In this document: positions 40,447 through 49,340 of the stretch, one piece after another
How positions within the stretch are numbered: position 1 is the stretch's first letter
Layout: each line of letters begins with the position of its first letter
Assembly: GCA_963797635.1 (NCBI GenBank)
Contig: CAWCPZ010000011.1
Span: 310,001 to 374,000 of the forward strand
Source: JAOUEA01 sp963797635
Lineage (GTDB): Bacteria; Actinomycetota; UBA4738; HRBIN12
Direction of reading: 5' to 3'
DNA: 64,000 bases
Notes under the pieces: model-generated
Told to the model about the DNA's origin: nothing
Seen by the model: the letters and a program-made list of their open reading frames with translations, nothing else
Database searches by the model: none
Translations under genes and position numbers: made by a program

Positions 40447-41543
40447 GGGCCTCCAGCCGGATGTCGGGGCCGATCCGCTCGGCCGTGTCGAAGGTGAGCT
40501 CGAGGGCTTCGGCGATCGGCGCGAACCCGCCCCCGCCGACCACGCCCGGAGCGGCAGCACCCCCCAGGAGGATCGGCGCGACGTACAGCACGGCGTCGTC
40601 GATCAAGCGGTCCCGAACCAGACTCCACGCGAGGGTGGCGCCCCCTTCGACGAGCACCCCTTGGACGTCTCGCTTCCCGAGGTGATGCAGGAGTGCGGCC
40701 AGCGACACCGCGCCGGCGTCGTCGCGCTCCAGGACCGCCACGTCGGCTCCCGCAGCGTTCCACTCCGCGGATCCGAGCCTCAGGGGTGAGGTCGGACGTG
40801 GCGACCAGCGTCGGTGCCGACCCGTCGAACAGATGGCCGGTGGCCGGCACACGACCCGCGGTGTCGACCACGACCCGCATCGGCGCACGCGCGTCGGCGA
40901 AGCGCGCATCGCGCACGGTCAACGATGGGTCGTCGGCGATCGCCGTCCCCGCGCCCACGACGACGGCGTCGGCCCAGGCGCGGAGCCGTTGCACGTCGGC
41001 ACGCGACGCCTCGCCGGTGATCCATCGGGAGGAACCGTCGGTCGCCGCGGTCTTGCCGTCGAGGCTCGACGCCATCTTCAGGGTGACGTACGGAAGACCG
41101 CTCGTGACGTGACGTTCGAACGCCCGGTTGAGGCGCCGCGACTCGGCGGCCATCACGCCGTGTTCGACCTCGATGCCGGCGTCGCGGAGCTCCACGAGGC
41201 CGGGCGTGTCCTCGCCCAGGTTCGGATCGGTCGTTGCCACCACCACGCGCGCCACCCCCGCGTCGATCAGGGCGCGGGTGCAGGGCGGGGTGCGACCGAA
41301 GTGGTTGCACGGCTCGAGCGTGCAGACCACGGTGGCCCCTCGCGAGCGGTCTCCGGCTGCGGCCAGCGCCATCACCTCGGCGTGCGCGGTGCCGGGCCCT
41401 TCGTGCCAGCCCTCGCCGAGCACCGAGCCGTCGCGATCGTCGACGACGAGGGCGCCCACCATGGGATTGGGAGACACGCGGCCCCAGCCGCGTTCGGCGA
41501 GCTCGAGCGCCCGCCGCATCTGGGTCTGTCGTGCTGTCTCCAC
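40427..41543 (-). CDS. ribD: Riboflavin deaminase/reductase RibD, with one-base frame break
   Basis: RibD carries out deamination and side-chain reduction of the pyrimidine intermediate. The N-terminal deaminase has the zinc motif HAEVMAL and CTLEPCNHFGRTPPCT; the C-terminal reductase has ATDGSSRWITGEASRAD and, after the break, GVLVEGGATLAWS. The frame shifts by +1 near 40764 (removing a G from CGCGGAG gives RIREWNAAGADV). Length is 3n+1. GTG 41543 is the first start after the riboswitch; ATG at about 41519 is an alternative. It is first gene of the rib operon. Confidence 0.92.
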
Positions 41544-41547
41544 GCGC

Positions 41548-41572
41548 CGCCTCGTTCGGTCCGGCCGAGGCG
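41548..41572 (-). promoter_or_regulatory. Hairpin covering the ribD ribosome binding site
   Basis: CGCCTCG and CGAGGCG form a perfect 7-bp stem ending five bases before GTG 41543. The GAGG of the 3' arm is the only Shine-Dalgarno-like sequence for ribD, so this hairpin would hide it, as expected for a translational expression platform of the FMN riboswitch. Confidence 0.55.
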
Positions 41573-41644
41573 TGGAGGATGGCGAGCGTCAGGCGATGCG
41601 ACTCGCGGCGTGCGCACAGCGCAGCCCGGTCGTCGCGTTCACCC

Positions 41645-41765
41645 GTTCCCTTCCATCCCGACTCTCACGGTCGGCCCCGGAATTCCACCGGGTCCACCCA
41701 CCGCTGGCTGCGGCAGGGTCGCGGACTGTCACCGCCGGTGGGGAGTTGCACCCCGCCCCGGAAAC
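41645..41765 (-). promoter_or_regulatory. FMN riboswitch (RFN element)
   Basis: The RFN core is easily read on the minus strand: GGGGCGGGGTGCAACTCCCC, then ACCGGCGGTGACAGTCCGCG, GGTGGACCCGGTGGAATTCC, GGGGCCGACCGTGAGAGTC and GGATGGAAGGGAACG. These are the conserved P1-P6 junction segments. FMN binding would repress the rib operon. Confidence 0.95.
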
Positions 41766-41784
41766 GGTTGGTTGTCTGCCGGCC

Positions 41785-41790
41785 AGTATA
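41785..41790 (-). promoter_or_regulatory. -10 element of the rib operon
   Basis: TATACT on the minus strand starts transcription near 41778, about 13 bases before the riboswitch core. The -35 region is not clear. Confidence 0.6.
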
Positions 41791-41832
41791 CGGAGCGAGG
41801 GAGCGATCCCGCTAGCGGGCGTGTCGCCGGAC

Positions 41833-42762
41833 CTACGCGGTGCGTTGGTCGATGGCGAAGCTGCTGCCGCCGTCGCGCTTGGCGAACTGCTTCATCTCGG
41901 TGGCCACGGCCACCGCTTCGCCGTAGTGGGCGAACGCGCGGTTGGAGCTGCTGGCGATGCCGACGCTGATCGCCACCAGCGGGATGTCCTGCAACACGCC
42001 CTTGCGGTCCTCCATGCGCACGAACCCGCGCTCTCGGTCCTCGGGCTCGTAGAACTCCACCAACGCCTCGTCGAAGCGCTCGCAGATGCGCTGGGCGACG
42101 CCCTCGGCGGTGTCGGGGCTCACCACCGCCACGAAGTCGTCGCCGCCGACGTGGCCGACGAAGCCCTCGGGACCGTCCTTGTCCACGACGGCGTCCTGGA
42201 TGATGCGTGCCGTGGTCTGGATCAGCCGGTCGCCACGCACGAAGCCCTTCTGGTCGTTGTAGGTCTTGAAGTTGTCGAGGTCGCAATAGAGGACGGCGAA
42301 CGGTCGCGCCTCGCGCACCTGACGCTCGATCTCCTCCTGGATGCGGATGTTGCCGGGCAGGCCGGTGAGCGGCGAGAGGTTCCGCATCTCCTTGGCTCTG
42401 CGCAGCGTGCCCTTCACGCGCGCCAGCAGCTCGATCGGATCGAAGGGCTTGATGATGTAGTCGTCGGCGCCGGACTGCAGGCCGGTGACCTTGTCGGCGC
42501 TCAGCGCCTTGGCGGTGAGCATGATGATCGACGTGTTGGCGGTCTGGGGGTTCTTGCGGAGACGCTGCGCGACCTCGAAGCCGTCGATGCGCGGCATCAT
42601 CACGTCGAGCAGCACCAGGTCGGGGCGGAGCTCGCCGGCACGTTCCAACGCTTCTTCCCCGTCGCCCGCGACCGCGACGTCGTAGCCGGCCGAGCGCAGG
42701 TTCACCTCGACGAAGCGTGCGATGTCCGGATCGTCGTCGACGACCAGGATCGTCTCGGGCAT
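41833..42762 (-). CDS. Response regulator with GGDEF domain
   Basis: A REC domain (ILVVDDDPDIARFVE, phosphate-accepting aspartate in LVLLDVMMPRIDG, lysine in IIKPFDP) is joined to a GGDEF domain (LYCDLDNFKTYND; active site HVGGDDF). It is probably a diguanylate cyclase controlled by phosphorylation. No RxxD inhibitory site stands before GGDDF. The protein has 309 aa and no membrane part. It is 3 bp after rpe. No typical partner kinase lies beside it; the only kinase-like protein in the window is the methyltransferase fusion at 34.9 kb. Confidence 0.9.
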   Translation of the reverse strand: MPETILVVDDDPDIARFVEVNLRSAGYDVAVAGDGEEALERAGELRPDLVLLDVMMPRIDGFEVAQRLRKNPQTANTSIIMLTAKALSADKVTGLQSGADDYIIKPFDPIELLARVKGTLRRAKEMRNLSPLTGLPGNIRIQEEIERQVREARPFAVLYCDLDNFKTYNDQKGFVRGDRLIQTTARIIQDAVVDKDGPEGFVGHVGGDDFVAVVSPDTAEGVAQRICERFDEALVEFYEPEDRERGFVRMEDRKGVLQDIPLVAISVGIASSSNRAFAHYGEAVAVATEMKQFAKRDGGSSFAIDQRTA

Positions 42763-42765
42763 GGG

Positions 42766-43429
42766 TTAGGCCGCCTCCCCTCGCGCGATCGAGGCGAGCT
42801 CGGCCGCCGCGGCGACCGGGTCGTCGGCCTGGAAGATGCCGCTGGCGGCGATCAAGACCGAGGCGCCCGCGTCGACGGCAGCCCGGGCGTTGTCGACCTT
42901 GACGCCGCCGTCGATCTCGAGGTCGACGGACAAGCCCTGCCGGTCGATCTCGGCTCCGGATCGACTCCAGCCGAGGGTAGACCTCTGGATTCAGCGTTTG
43001 CCCGCTCCACCCCGGCCGGATGCTCATCAGCATCACGTCGTCCACCTGATCGAGCACCGGGAAGACCGCCTCGACGGGCGTCTCCATGTTGAGGGTGAGG
43101 CCCACCTTCAGGCCGGCGGCGCGGGCCTTCGCGATCGCGGGTTCGGGGTCGCCCACCGCCTCGTGGTGGAAGGACACGACGTCGAGCCCCGCATCGGCCA
43201 ACTCCTCGAAGAACTGCTCGGGAGCGTCCACCATGAGGTGGCCGTGCAGGGTGCGTTGTGTGTAGGGCCGCAATGAATCCACCACGACCGTCCCCAGCGC
43301 GATCGGCGGTACGAAATGTCCATCCATGATGTCGATGTGGATGACTTCGGCATGCTGCTCGACCAGCTTGACCTGCTCGGCCAAACGGGCGAGGTCGGCC
43401 GAAAGGATGGATGCGGCGAGCCTTCCCAC
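42766..43429 (-). CDS. rpe: Ribulose-phosphate 3-epimerase, with one-base frame break
   Basis: Rpe converts ribulose-5-phosphate to xylulose-5-phosphate. Family motifs: AASILSADLARL, HIDIMDGHFVPPIALG with metal ligands, MSIRPGWSGQ and, after the break, DLEIDGGVKVDNA. The break lies near 42956; removing one G from ATCCGGAGCC gives ESIRAEIDRQG. Length 3n+1. GTG 43429 is the likely start. It sits between rsmB and the GGDEF gene, close to ribBA, which uses the same substrate. Confidence 0.92.
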
Positions 43430-43451
43430 GAGGCCAATGGTACTCGGCGGG

Positions 43452-44738
43452 TTAGGCCTTCCTGGTGAAGGCGGCGACGAACATCCCATCGCTCCCGTGC
43501 CGATGGGGCCACAGTCGAACCCGGGCCGTTCGGCCGTCAGGGCCGTCGATCTCCAGGGGCTCCAGGTCGGCCCGATGGCGGATGATGGCATCGGCCGCCG
43601 CGTCGGTTTCGGCTCTCGGGAAGGTGCACACCGAGTAGACGAGTCGGCCTCCCGGCGTCAGCAGATCGGTGAGTGCAGCGGTGATCGCCACCTGGGTGCG
43701 CGCCAGTTTGCTGAGCTCATCCTTGCGATTGCGCCACAGCAGTTCCGGGCGCCGGCGCGCCGATCCCAGGCCCGAGCACGGTGCGTCGATCATGATCCGG
43801 TCGAAGGAGCCCTTCAGGGCCGGATGCTCGGCATCTTGGGCCATGACGAGCGCCCGCGCTCCGAGCCTCGTGGCTGCCTTGCGGATCAAGGGCACCCGTC
43901 CCGGATGGATGTCGGCGCCCACGACCAGACCGTCGTCACCCACGAGCTGCGCCGCGTAGATCGTCTTGCCGCCGGGTGCGGCGCACGCGTCGAGCACGCG
44001 GTCGCCCGGTTGCGGATCGAGCGCCTTCACCACGAACGCCGAGGCCTGGTCCTGGATCGCGAACCAGCCGTCGGAGAATCCGGGGAACGATGACGGGTCG
44101 CCGCCGTCCACCAGGAGGCACGAGGGGTCGAGCAGCGATGGTTGCGGATCGCGCCCGGCTTCCTTCAAGGCGTCGGTGAATCCCTCGACCGAGACCATGT
44201 CCGTATTGGTCCGCAGCGACAGCGGCGCCTGCCTGGCGAACGCCCGAGCGGCGGGTTCGACCTCATCGCCGGGGAGCAAGCGCCCCAGCTCCTCGATCGT
44301 CCACGGCGTCAGCCCGGTGCGCACCGCGATGTCGCTCGCGTCCGGGCCCTCGGGCCACGGGGTGGGCGCCGACGCGAGCTTGCGCAGCACGGCGTTGACG
44401 AACCCGCGTTCCCTGTCGCGCGCGAGGCCCACCGTCTCCCCGACGGCCGCATGCTGCGGCGTGTCGGTGAACAGCACCTGGTAGCCGCCGAGGCGCAGCA
44501 CGTTGCGCGCGCCGGGGCTCATGCGCGACACCGGCCGGGTAGCGACGCGGTCGAGCGCCCAATCGATCGAGCGCAGGTGCCGGATCGTGCCGAACGCGAG
44601 ATCGGTGGCATAGGCGCGGTCCCGTGCGTCCAGGCGCGACCGGCGAAGCGCCGCGGGCACGACGATCGTGGAGTAGGCATCCTCATCGAGGACGCGGCGG
44701 ATCGCCTCGAGCGCCACGGTGCGTGAGGTCTGTCTCAC
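43452..44738 (-). CDS. rsmB: 16S rRNA m5C967 methyltransferase RsmB (Fmu/Sun)
   Basis: The 428-aa protein has an N-terminal NusB-like RNA-binding domain (RTVALEAIRRVLDEDAYS; ARNVLRLGGYQ) and a Rossmann methyltransferase with SAM motif DACAAPGGKTIYAAQL, catalytic cysteines in DAPCSGLGSARRRPE and VYSVCTFPRAE. GTG 44738 overlaps the fmt TGA by 4 bases. The order fmt-rsmB-rpe is that of mycobacteria. Confidence 0.93.
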   Translation of the reverse strand: MRQTSRTVALEAIRRVLDEDAYSTIVVPAALRRSRLDARDRAYATDLAFGTIRHLRSIDWALDRVATRPVSRMSPGARNVLRLGGYQVLFTDTPQHAAVGETVGLARDRERGFVNAVLRKLASAPTPWPEGPDASDIAVRTGLTPWTIEELGRLLPGDEVEPAARAFARQAPLSLRTNTDMVSVEGFTDALKEAGRDPQPSLLDPSCLLVDGGDPSSFPGFSDGWFAIQDQASAFVVKALDPQPGDRVLDACAAPGGKTIYAAQLVGDDGLVVGADIHPGRVPLIRKAATRLGARALVMAQDAEHPALKGSFDRIMIDAPCSGLGSARRRPELLWRNRKDELSKLARTQVAITAALTDLLTPGGRLVYSVCTFPRAETDAAADAIIRHRADLEPLEIDGPDGRTARVRLWPHRHGSDGMFVAAFTRKA

Positions 44739-45694
44739 CCGAGCTGCTCCCCCGGTTCGAAGCGGGCGCCGCGAGCCCAGTCGGAACCGGCCATCCGCGC
44801 CTTGCCCATGGGCACGACCTCGAGGAGCCGCACGGCGGTTCCTCCTCGGGTGTCGACCACGGGCGTCCCGTCTTGGGCCATATGCAATCGGCCGGGCCCC
44901 CGGATCGACGTGAACACGGCACCCCATGGTCCGGTCGCCTCGGCCTTCACGACCTTCAGCGGGGCCTCCCGGAAGGTGGTGATCGCACCGGGCGCGGGAG
45001 CCAGCGCTCGGATGCGCCGCACCGCTGCCTGTGCATCGACCGTCCAGTCGAGGTCGCGTTCCTCCGGAAGCATCTTGGGCGCGACCACGGCGGCAGCCGC
45101 ATCCTGCGGAACCACATCGGCGGTTCCGCCTCGGAGCGACCGGAGCGCCTCGACCACGAGTGGCGCGCCGAGGCCGGCGAGCCGTTCGCCCAGGGAGCCG
45201 GTGTCGTCTGTCGCCCCGATGGGAACCTCTCGTTGCAGCACGATGGGCCCGGTGTCCAGGCCTTCGTCGAGCAGCATCACGCTCACCCCGGTGGTCGTGT
45301 CGCCTTCGAGGATCGCCCGCTGCACCGGCGCCGCGCCCCGCCATCGCGGCAACAAGGAGAAATGGAGGTTGAGGCTGCCGAGTTCGGGAACGTCCAGGAT
45401 CGCGGCGGGCAGGAGCGCTCCGTAGGCGACGACCACGAGGGCATCGGGCGCGAGGTCCTCGATCGCCTGCGCTCCTTCGCCCGATCGAACGCCCTCGGCC
45501 TCGAGGAGCGGAAGACCCAGACGCCCGGCCGCGTCGGCCACCGGCGTCGGCCGCAAGCTCGACCCGCGCCCGGCCGGACGGGGCGGATTCGTGATGACGC
45601 GAACGATCTCGACGTCATCGGCCTCGGCGAGCGCTTCGAGGGTCGGGACCGACCATGCGTGATTGCCAAGGAACGCTACTTGGAGGCCGGTCAT
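44735..45694 (-). CDS. fmt: Methionyl-tRNA formyltransferase
   Basis: Fmt formylates initiator tRNA. The formyl-THF site is SLNLHFSLLPRWRGAAPV with asparagine, histidine and the later aspartate in LLDEGLDTGPIV; the C-terminal OB domain follows (AVRRIRALAPAPGA). ATG 45694 gives 319 aa and lies six bases after a TATCCT hexamer, so it may be leaderless although def is only 60 bp upstream. Confidence 0.94.
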   Translation of the reverse strand: MTGLQVAFLGNHAWSVPTLEALAEADDVEIVRVITNPPRPAGRGSSLRPTPVADAAGRLGLPLLEAEGVRSGEGAQAIEDLAPDALVVVAYGALLPAAILDVPELGSLNLHFSLLPRWRGAAPVQRAILEGDTTTGVSVMLLDEGLDTGPIVLQREVPIGATDDTGSLGERLAGLGAPLVVEALRSLRGGTADVVPQDAAAAVVAPKMLPEERDLDWTVDAQAAVRRIRALAPAPGAITTFREAPLKVVKAEATGPWGAVFTSIRGPGRLHMAQDGTPVVDTRGGTAVRLLEVVPMGKARMAGSDWARGARFEPGEQLG

Positions 45695-45700
45695 TGCCGG

Positions 45701-45706
45701 AGGATA
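45701..45706 (-). promoter_or_regulatory. Probable internal -10 element of fmt
   Basis: TATCCT on the minus strand ends six bases before ATG 45694, which suggests that fmt has its own leaderless transcript. Confidence 0.4.
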
Positions 45707-45754
45707 GTCGCCACGCTCTCCCGCCAACCCGCAGGGCTCGGCGACCGGGTGACC

Positions 45755-46288
45755 TCAGGCTTCGCCGCGACGCAGGAGCCGGCGCTTCTTCGGCTCCGGG
45801 ATCTCGAGTTCGAGACGGCGGAGGTCGGCCATCACGGCGCGGCGGCCCTCGTCGTCCAGGTGATCGATGTACAGGGTGCCGCCCAGGTGGTCGGTCTCGT
45901 GCTGGAAGATGCGCGCGAGGAGCCCTTCACCGGTCATCTCGTACGTCGCGCCTCGCATGTCCTGACCGCGACAGGTGATCGTCGAGAAGCGCGGCGTCGG
46001 ATGGAACGGACCCGGGATCGACAAACAGCCTTCTTCCTCCATCGTCTGGCCGGCGCCGTCGAACAGCTCGGGGTTGGCCATGAGCATCGGGCCCGTCTCG
46101 CCGTCGTCGAAGACGAACAGCCGGATCGACAGACCCACCTGCGGGCCAGCCAGGCCCACACCGGGGGCGTCGTACATCGTCTCGAGCATGTCGTCGCACA
46201 GCTTCGCGAGCTTGGCGTCGAACTCGACGACGGGGTTGGAGGGCGTGCGCAGCACCGGATCACCGAGGGTTCTGATGGGCAGGATCAC
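45755..46288 (-). CDS. def: Peptide deformylase
   Basis: Def removes the formyl group from nascent proteins, with a metal bound by EGCLSIPG and QHETDHLGG. The first motif GVGLAGPQVG is also present. The protein has 177 aa and the C-terminal basic tail PEPKKRRLLRRGEA. Pairing with fmt is functional: one enzyme adds the formyl group and the other removes it. Confidence 0.95.
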   Translation of the reverse strand: MILPIRTLGDPVLRTPSNPVVEFDAKLAKLCDDMLETMYDAPGVGLAGPQVGLSIRLFVFDDGETGPMLMANPELFDGAGQTMEEEGCLSIPGPFHPTPRFSTITCRGQDMRGATYEMTGEGLLARIFQHETDHLGGTLYIDHLDDEGRRAVMADLRRLELEIPEPKKRRLLRRGEA

Positions 46289-46310
46289 GTGGACTCCGTG
46301 GTCATGTCGG

Positions 46311-48075
46311 TCACAGGTGCGGTTCGGCCTCGACGCGGGTGACGACCTCTCGAGCGGCGAGCTCGCGGACCGCCCGCCCGAACGCCGGCACCCTCGCGGG
46401 GTCGAGCGCGAGCAAGCATACCGTCTGGTCCCCGACGGTTGAGGTCAGCATCGTCGTCGGTGCGAACGCGGCGAGCGCGCCTTCCAGCTCGGCGGAACCG
46501 GCGATGCGGAAGACCGCCGACCCCACCGGGAAGCCGGCCTCGGCCCGCCGTCGTGTCTCATCGGCATGGAAGCGGTCGGGGTTGCCGCGCACCAGCGCCT
46601 GCACGGCCGGATCGGAGGCGTGCGAGGACTGCACGATGGCGCGGCCGTCGGGACGAGCCCAGGCGATCGCCTCCATCCATGTCGTCACCGCGCGCTCACG
46701 AGCGGTGAGGCCCGGGCGACGCTCGGCGAGATCGGCGTCCAGGATCGCCACGAGGTCGAGCCCGCCCCGGCCGAAGTCGCGCACGTCGTCGGGCCCGCCC
46801 ACGAGGATCTCGCCCTGCTTCGGCAAGCGCGGGACATCGTCCGGGCCGAGCCGCTTCACGGGGACCGAAGCCGCGCGGATCGCCCACTCCTCGACCCGCT
46901 CCCGGCCGCCGCGGCGAAGGCCGAAGTCTTGTGCACCGCAATGCTTGCAGCGCCCCTCGGCCTCGCATACGACGCATCGAACACGGCCTTCCTCCGCACG
47001 GAGCAGACCGCCACAGGCGGCGCACGCCGCCGGTTGCCCGCACGACCGGCAGACCGCGGCGATGCCGTAGCCCGGAAGCGGCGAGAACAGGAACGCGCGT
47101 TTCGCCTCGCCGAGTGCCCGCACGAGCCGAGGCGCCCGTCCTTCGAACCCGGGCTTCACGATCTCGACCGGGGGCCACCGGCGGCCGGTCGGCGTCACGG
47201 CGGCCAGGCGGAGCGCCGCCGTCTCCGTCGACGGGCTCATCGACGAGAGCACCACCGTGGCGCCGGCGATGCGACCACGCGCCAGGGCCACGTCCCGCGC
47301 GTGGTAGTACGGCGCCCGATCCTCGCGCAGCGCCGGATGGGACTCGCGCGAGATCACGATCAGGCCGAGCTGCGGCACCGGCGCGAACACCGAGGGGCGG
47401 GAACCCACCACGACGTCGAAGGCGCCCGCCTGTACGTCGAGCCACGTTCGGTACCGCCCCCGCTTCGAGCCGCCGAGCAGCGTCGCGCACCGCGCACCGA
47501 ACGCCGCATCCAGCGCGCGCGCCACGCCGGGGATCGGTTTCGCCTCCGGCACGATCACGAGCGCGCGCCGGCCGGCGCGCAGGCACGCGTGCACCGCTTC
47601 CACCACCACGAGATCCTCGTCTTCGGGGGCGGGACGCAGCGTGAACGCGTCGAACCCGGGACCCGCGATCGACCGGAACAGGGCGTCGACGCCCCGGTAG
47701 CTCGACAGGGCCGACGTCGTCGAACCCGGTCCCGGCGTGCCGGGGATCGCCGGATCCTTCGCCTCCTCCGACGCGACGCGCGGGGGCGTCGCTCGTCCGA
47801 GCACGGCGGCCAGCGGGCGCAACGTAGCGTTCGCTCACCCAGCTCGCGAGCGCGAGGCCGTCGCGGTCGAACCATCGAACCGGTCCAACCGCCTTCTTGA
47901 TCGGAAGCATCCGCTTCGGCAGGTCGTCGGTGGGTCCCAACACCCAGCCTCGGACCGCGCGCCCGTGGAACGACACCTGTACCAGGGAGCCGACACCGGC
48001 CTCGAGCGCGGCGTCGAGCCCATAGGTGAACGGTCGGTCGAGCGACAGGATCGGGCGGTCGATGCAGACCGACAC
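46311..48075 (-). CDS. priA: PriA-like protein without helicase motifs, with one-base frame break
   Basis: PriA restarts stalled replication forks. The N-terminal DNA-binding domain (RPFTYGLDAALEAGVGSLVQV) and the zinc-binding part (CRSCGQPAACAACGG, CEAEGRCKHCG) are kept. Walker A (GxxGxGKT) is missing and the DEEH box is SRESH, so the protein cannot be an ATP-dependent helicase; this is known for actinobacterial PriA. The frame shifts by +1 at 47815-47817 (CCC on the coding strand); removing one C gives YVAPLAAVLGRA. Length 3n+1. GTG 48075 is the likely start, 37 bp after metK. Confidence 0.88.
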
Positions 48076-48112
48076 CGGGCCGTCGAGGATCTCGGGCTGG
48101 TCGATCGCGGCG

Positions 48113-49306
48113 CTACCCGACGGCGGCGCGGAGGTCGTCGGCGCGGTCGGTCGCCTCCCAGGGGAACTCCTTGCGCCCGAAGTGCCCGTAGGCGGCCGTC
48201 TCCCGGTAGATCGGGCGGGCCAGGTCGAGGTCGCGGATGATGGCCGCCGGCCGGAAGTCGAACACCTCACGAAGCGTGGAGGCCAGCTTGGCGGGGTCGA
48301 CCTGCTCCGTGCCGAACGTCTCGACCATGAGGCTCACCGGGTGTGCGGTGCCGATCGCGTACGCCACCTGGAGCTGGGCCTTGTCCGCCAGGCCCGCCGC
48401 CACGATCGTCTTGGCGACGTGGCGGGCCATGTAGGCGGCGGAACGGTCGACCTTCGTGGGGTCCTTGCCGCTGAAGGCGCCGCCGCCATGGGGCGCGTAG
48501 CCGCCGTAGGTGTCGACGATGATCTTGCGTCCGGTCAGCCCCGTGTCGGCCTTCGGTCCGCCGATCTCGAACCGGCCCGTGGGGTTGACGAGCACACGGA
48601 CCTTCGAGGCATCGAGTTCGGGGAACTCCCGCAACACGGGGTCGATGACCTCGGCGGTGATGTCGGGTGCGAGCAGCGTCTCGACATCGACCTCTTCGCG
48701 GTGCTGGGCGCTGATCAACACGGTGTCGACAGCGACGGGGCGGCCGTCCTCGTATCGGATGGACACCTGGGACTTGCCATCGGGACGCAGATACGGAACG
48801 ACGCCCGCTTTGCGGACGTCGGCGAGGCGCTTCGCGAGTCGGTGGGCCATGGCGATGGGGAGCGGCATCAGCTCCTCGGTCTCACGGCACGCGAAGCCGA
48901 ACATCATGCCCTGGTCGCCGGCGCCCAGCTGATCGAGGTCGTCGGCGGAGTGCTCCTCGCGGTGCTCGAGGGCGTCGTCGACACCGCGCGCGATGTCGGG
49001 CGACTGCTCCTGGATCGCCGTCATCACCCCGCAGGTCTCGCCGTCCAGCCCGAACTTGGCGTCCGTGTAGCCGACGTCGGTGATCGTGTCGCGCACGATC
49101 TGCGGAACGTCGACCCAGCCCTTGTTCAAGCTGATCTCGCCGCTGACGAAGGCCAAGCCCGTGGTGACGAGCGTCTCGCAGGCGACGCGGCAGTTGGGGT
49201 CCTGTTCGAGCAGCGCGTCCAGGATCGAGTCGGAGATCTGGTCGGCCAGCTTGTCGGGATGGCCCTCGGTGACGGATTCGGACGAGAAGAGGTAGCTCGT
49301 GCTCAT
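48113..49306 (-). CDS. metK: S-adenosylmethionine synthetase
   Basis: MetK makes SAM from methionine and ATP. Motifs: TEGHPDKLADQISD near the start, GAGDQGMMFGFA and GGGAFSGKDPTKVDRS. The 397-aa gene is complete and unbroken. ATG 49306 lies nine bases after TAGACT, so it probably has a leaderless promoter of its own inside the coaBC-metK-priA run. Confidence 0.97.
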   Translation of the reverse strand: MSTSYLFSSESVTEGHPDKLADQISDSILDALLEQDPNCRVACETLVTTGLAFVSGEISLNKGWVDVPQIVRDTITDVGYTDAKFGLDGETCGVMTAIQEQSPDIARGVDDALEHREEHSADDLDQLGAGDQGMMFGFACRETEELMPLPIAMAHRLAKRLADVRKAGVVPYLRPDGKSQVSIRYEDGRPVAVDTVLISAQHREEVDVETLLAPDITAEVIDPVLREFPELDASKVRVLVNPTGRFEIGGPKADTGLTGRKIIVDTYGGYAPHGGGAFSGKDPTKVDRSAAYMARHVAKTIVAAGLADKAQLQVAYAIGTAHPVSLMVETFGTEQVDPAKLASTLREVFDFRPAAIIRDLDLARPIYRETAAYGHFGRKEFPWEATDRADDLRAAVG

Positions 49307-49315
49307 GATGGGCGG

Positions 49316-49321
49316 AGTCTA
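49316..49321 (-). promoter_or_regulatory. Probable -10 element of metK
   Basis: TAGACT on the minus strand, nine bases before ATG 49306. No SAM riboswitch is seen in the 34-base gap to coaBC. Confidence 0.5.
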
Positions 49322-49340
49322 GCCGCCGACGTAGGCCTCG

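Noticed and set aside
46311..48075. Loss of PriA helicase motifs as a new finding
   Set aside because: The missing Walker motifs are a known property of actinobacterial PriA, so this is noted in the annotation only.
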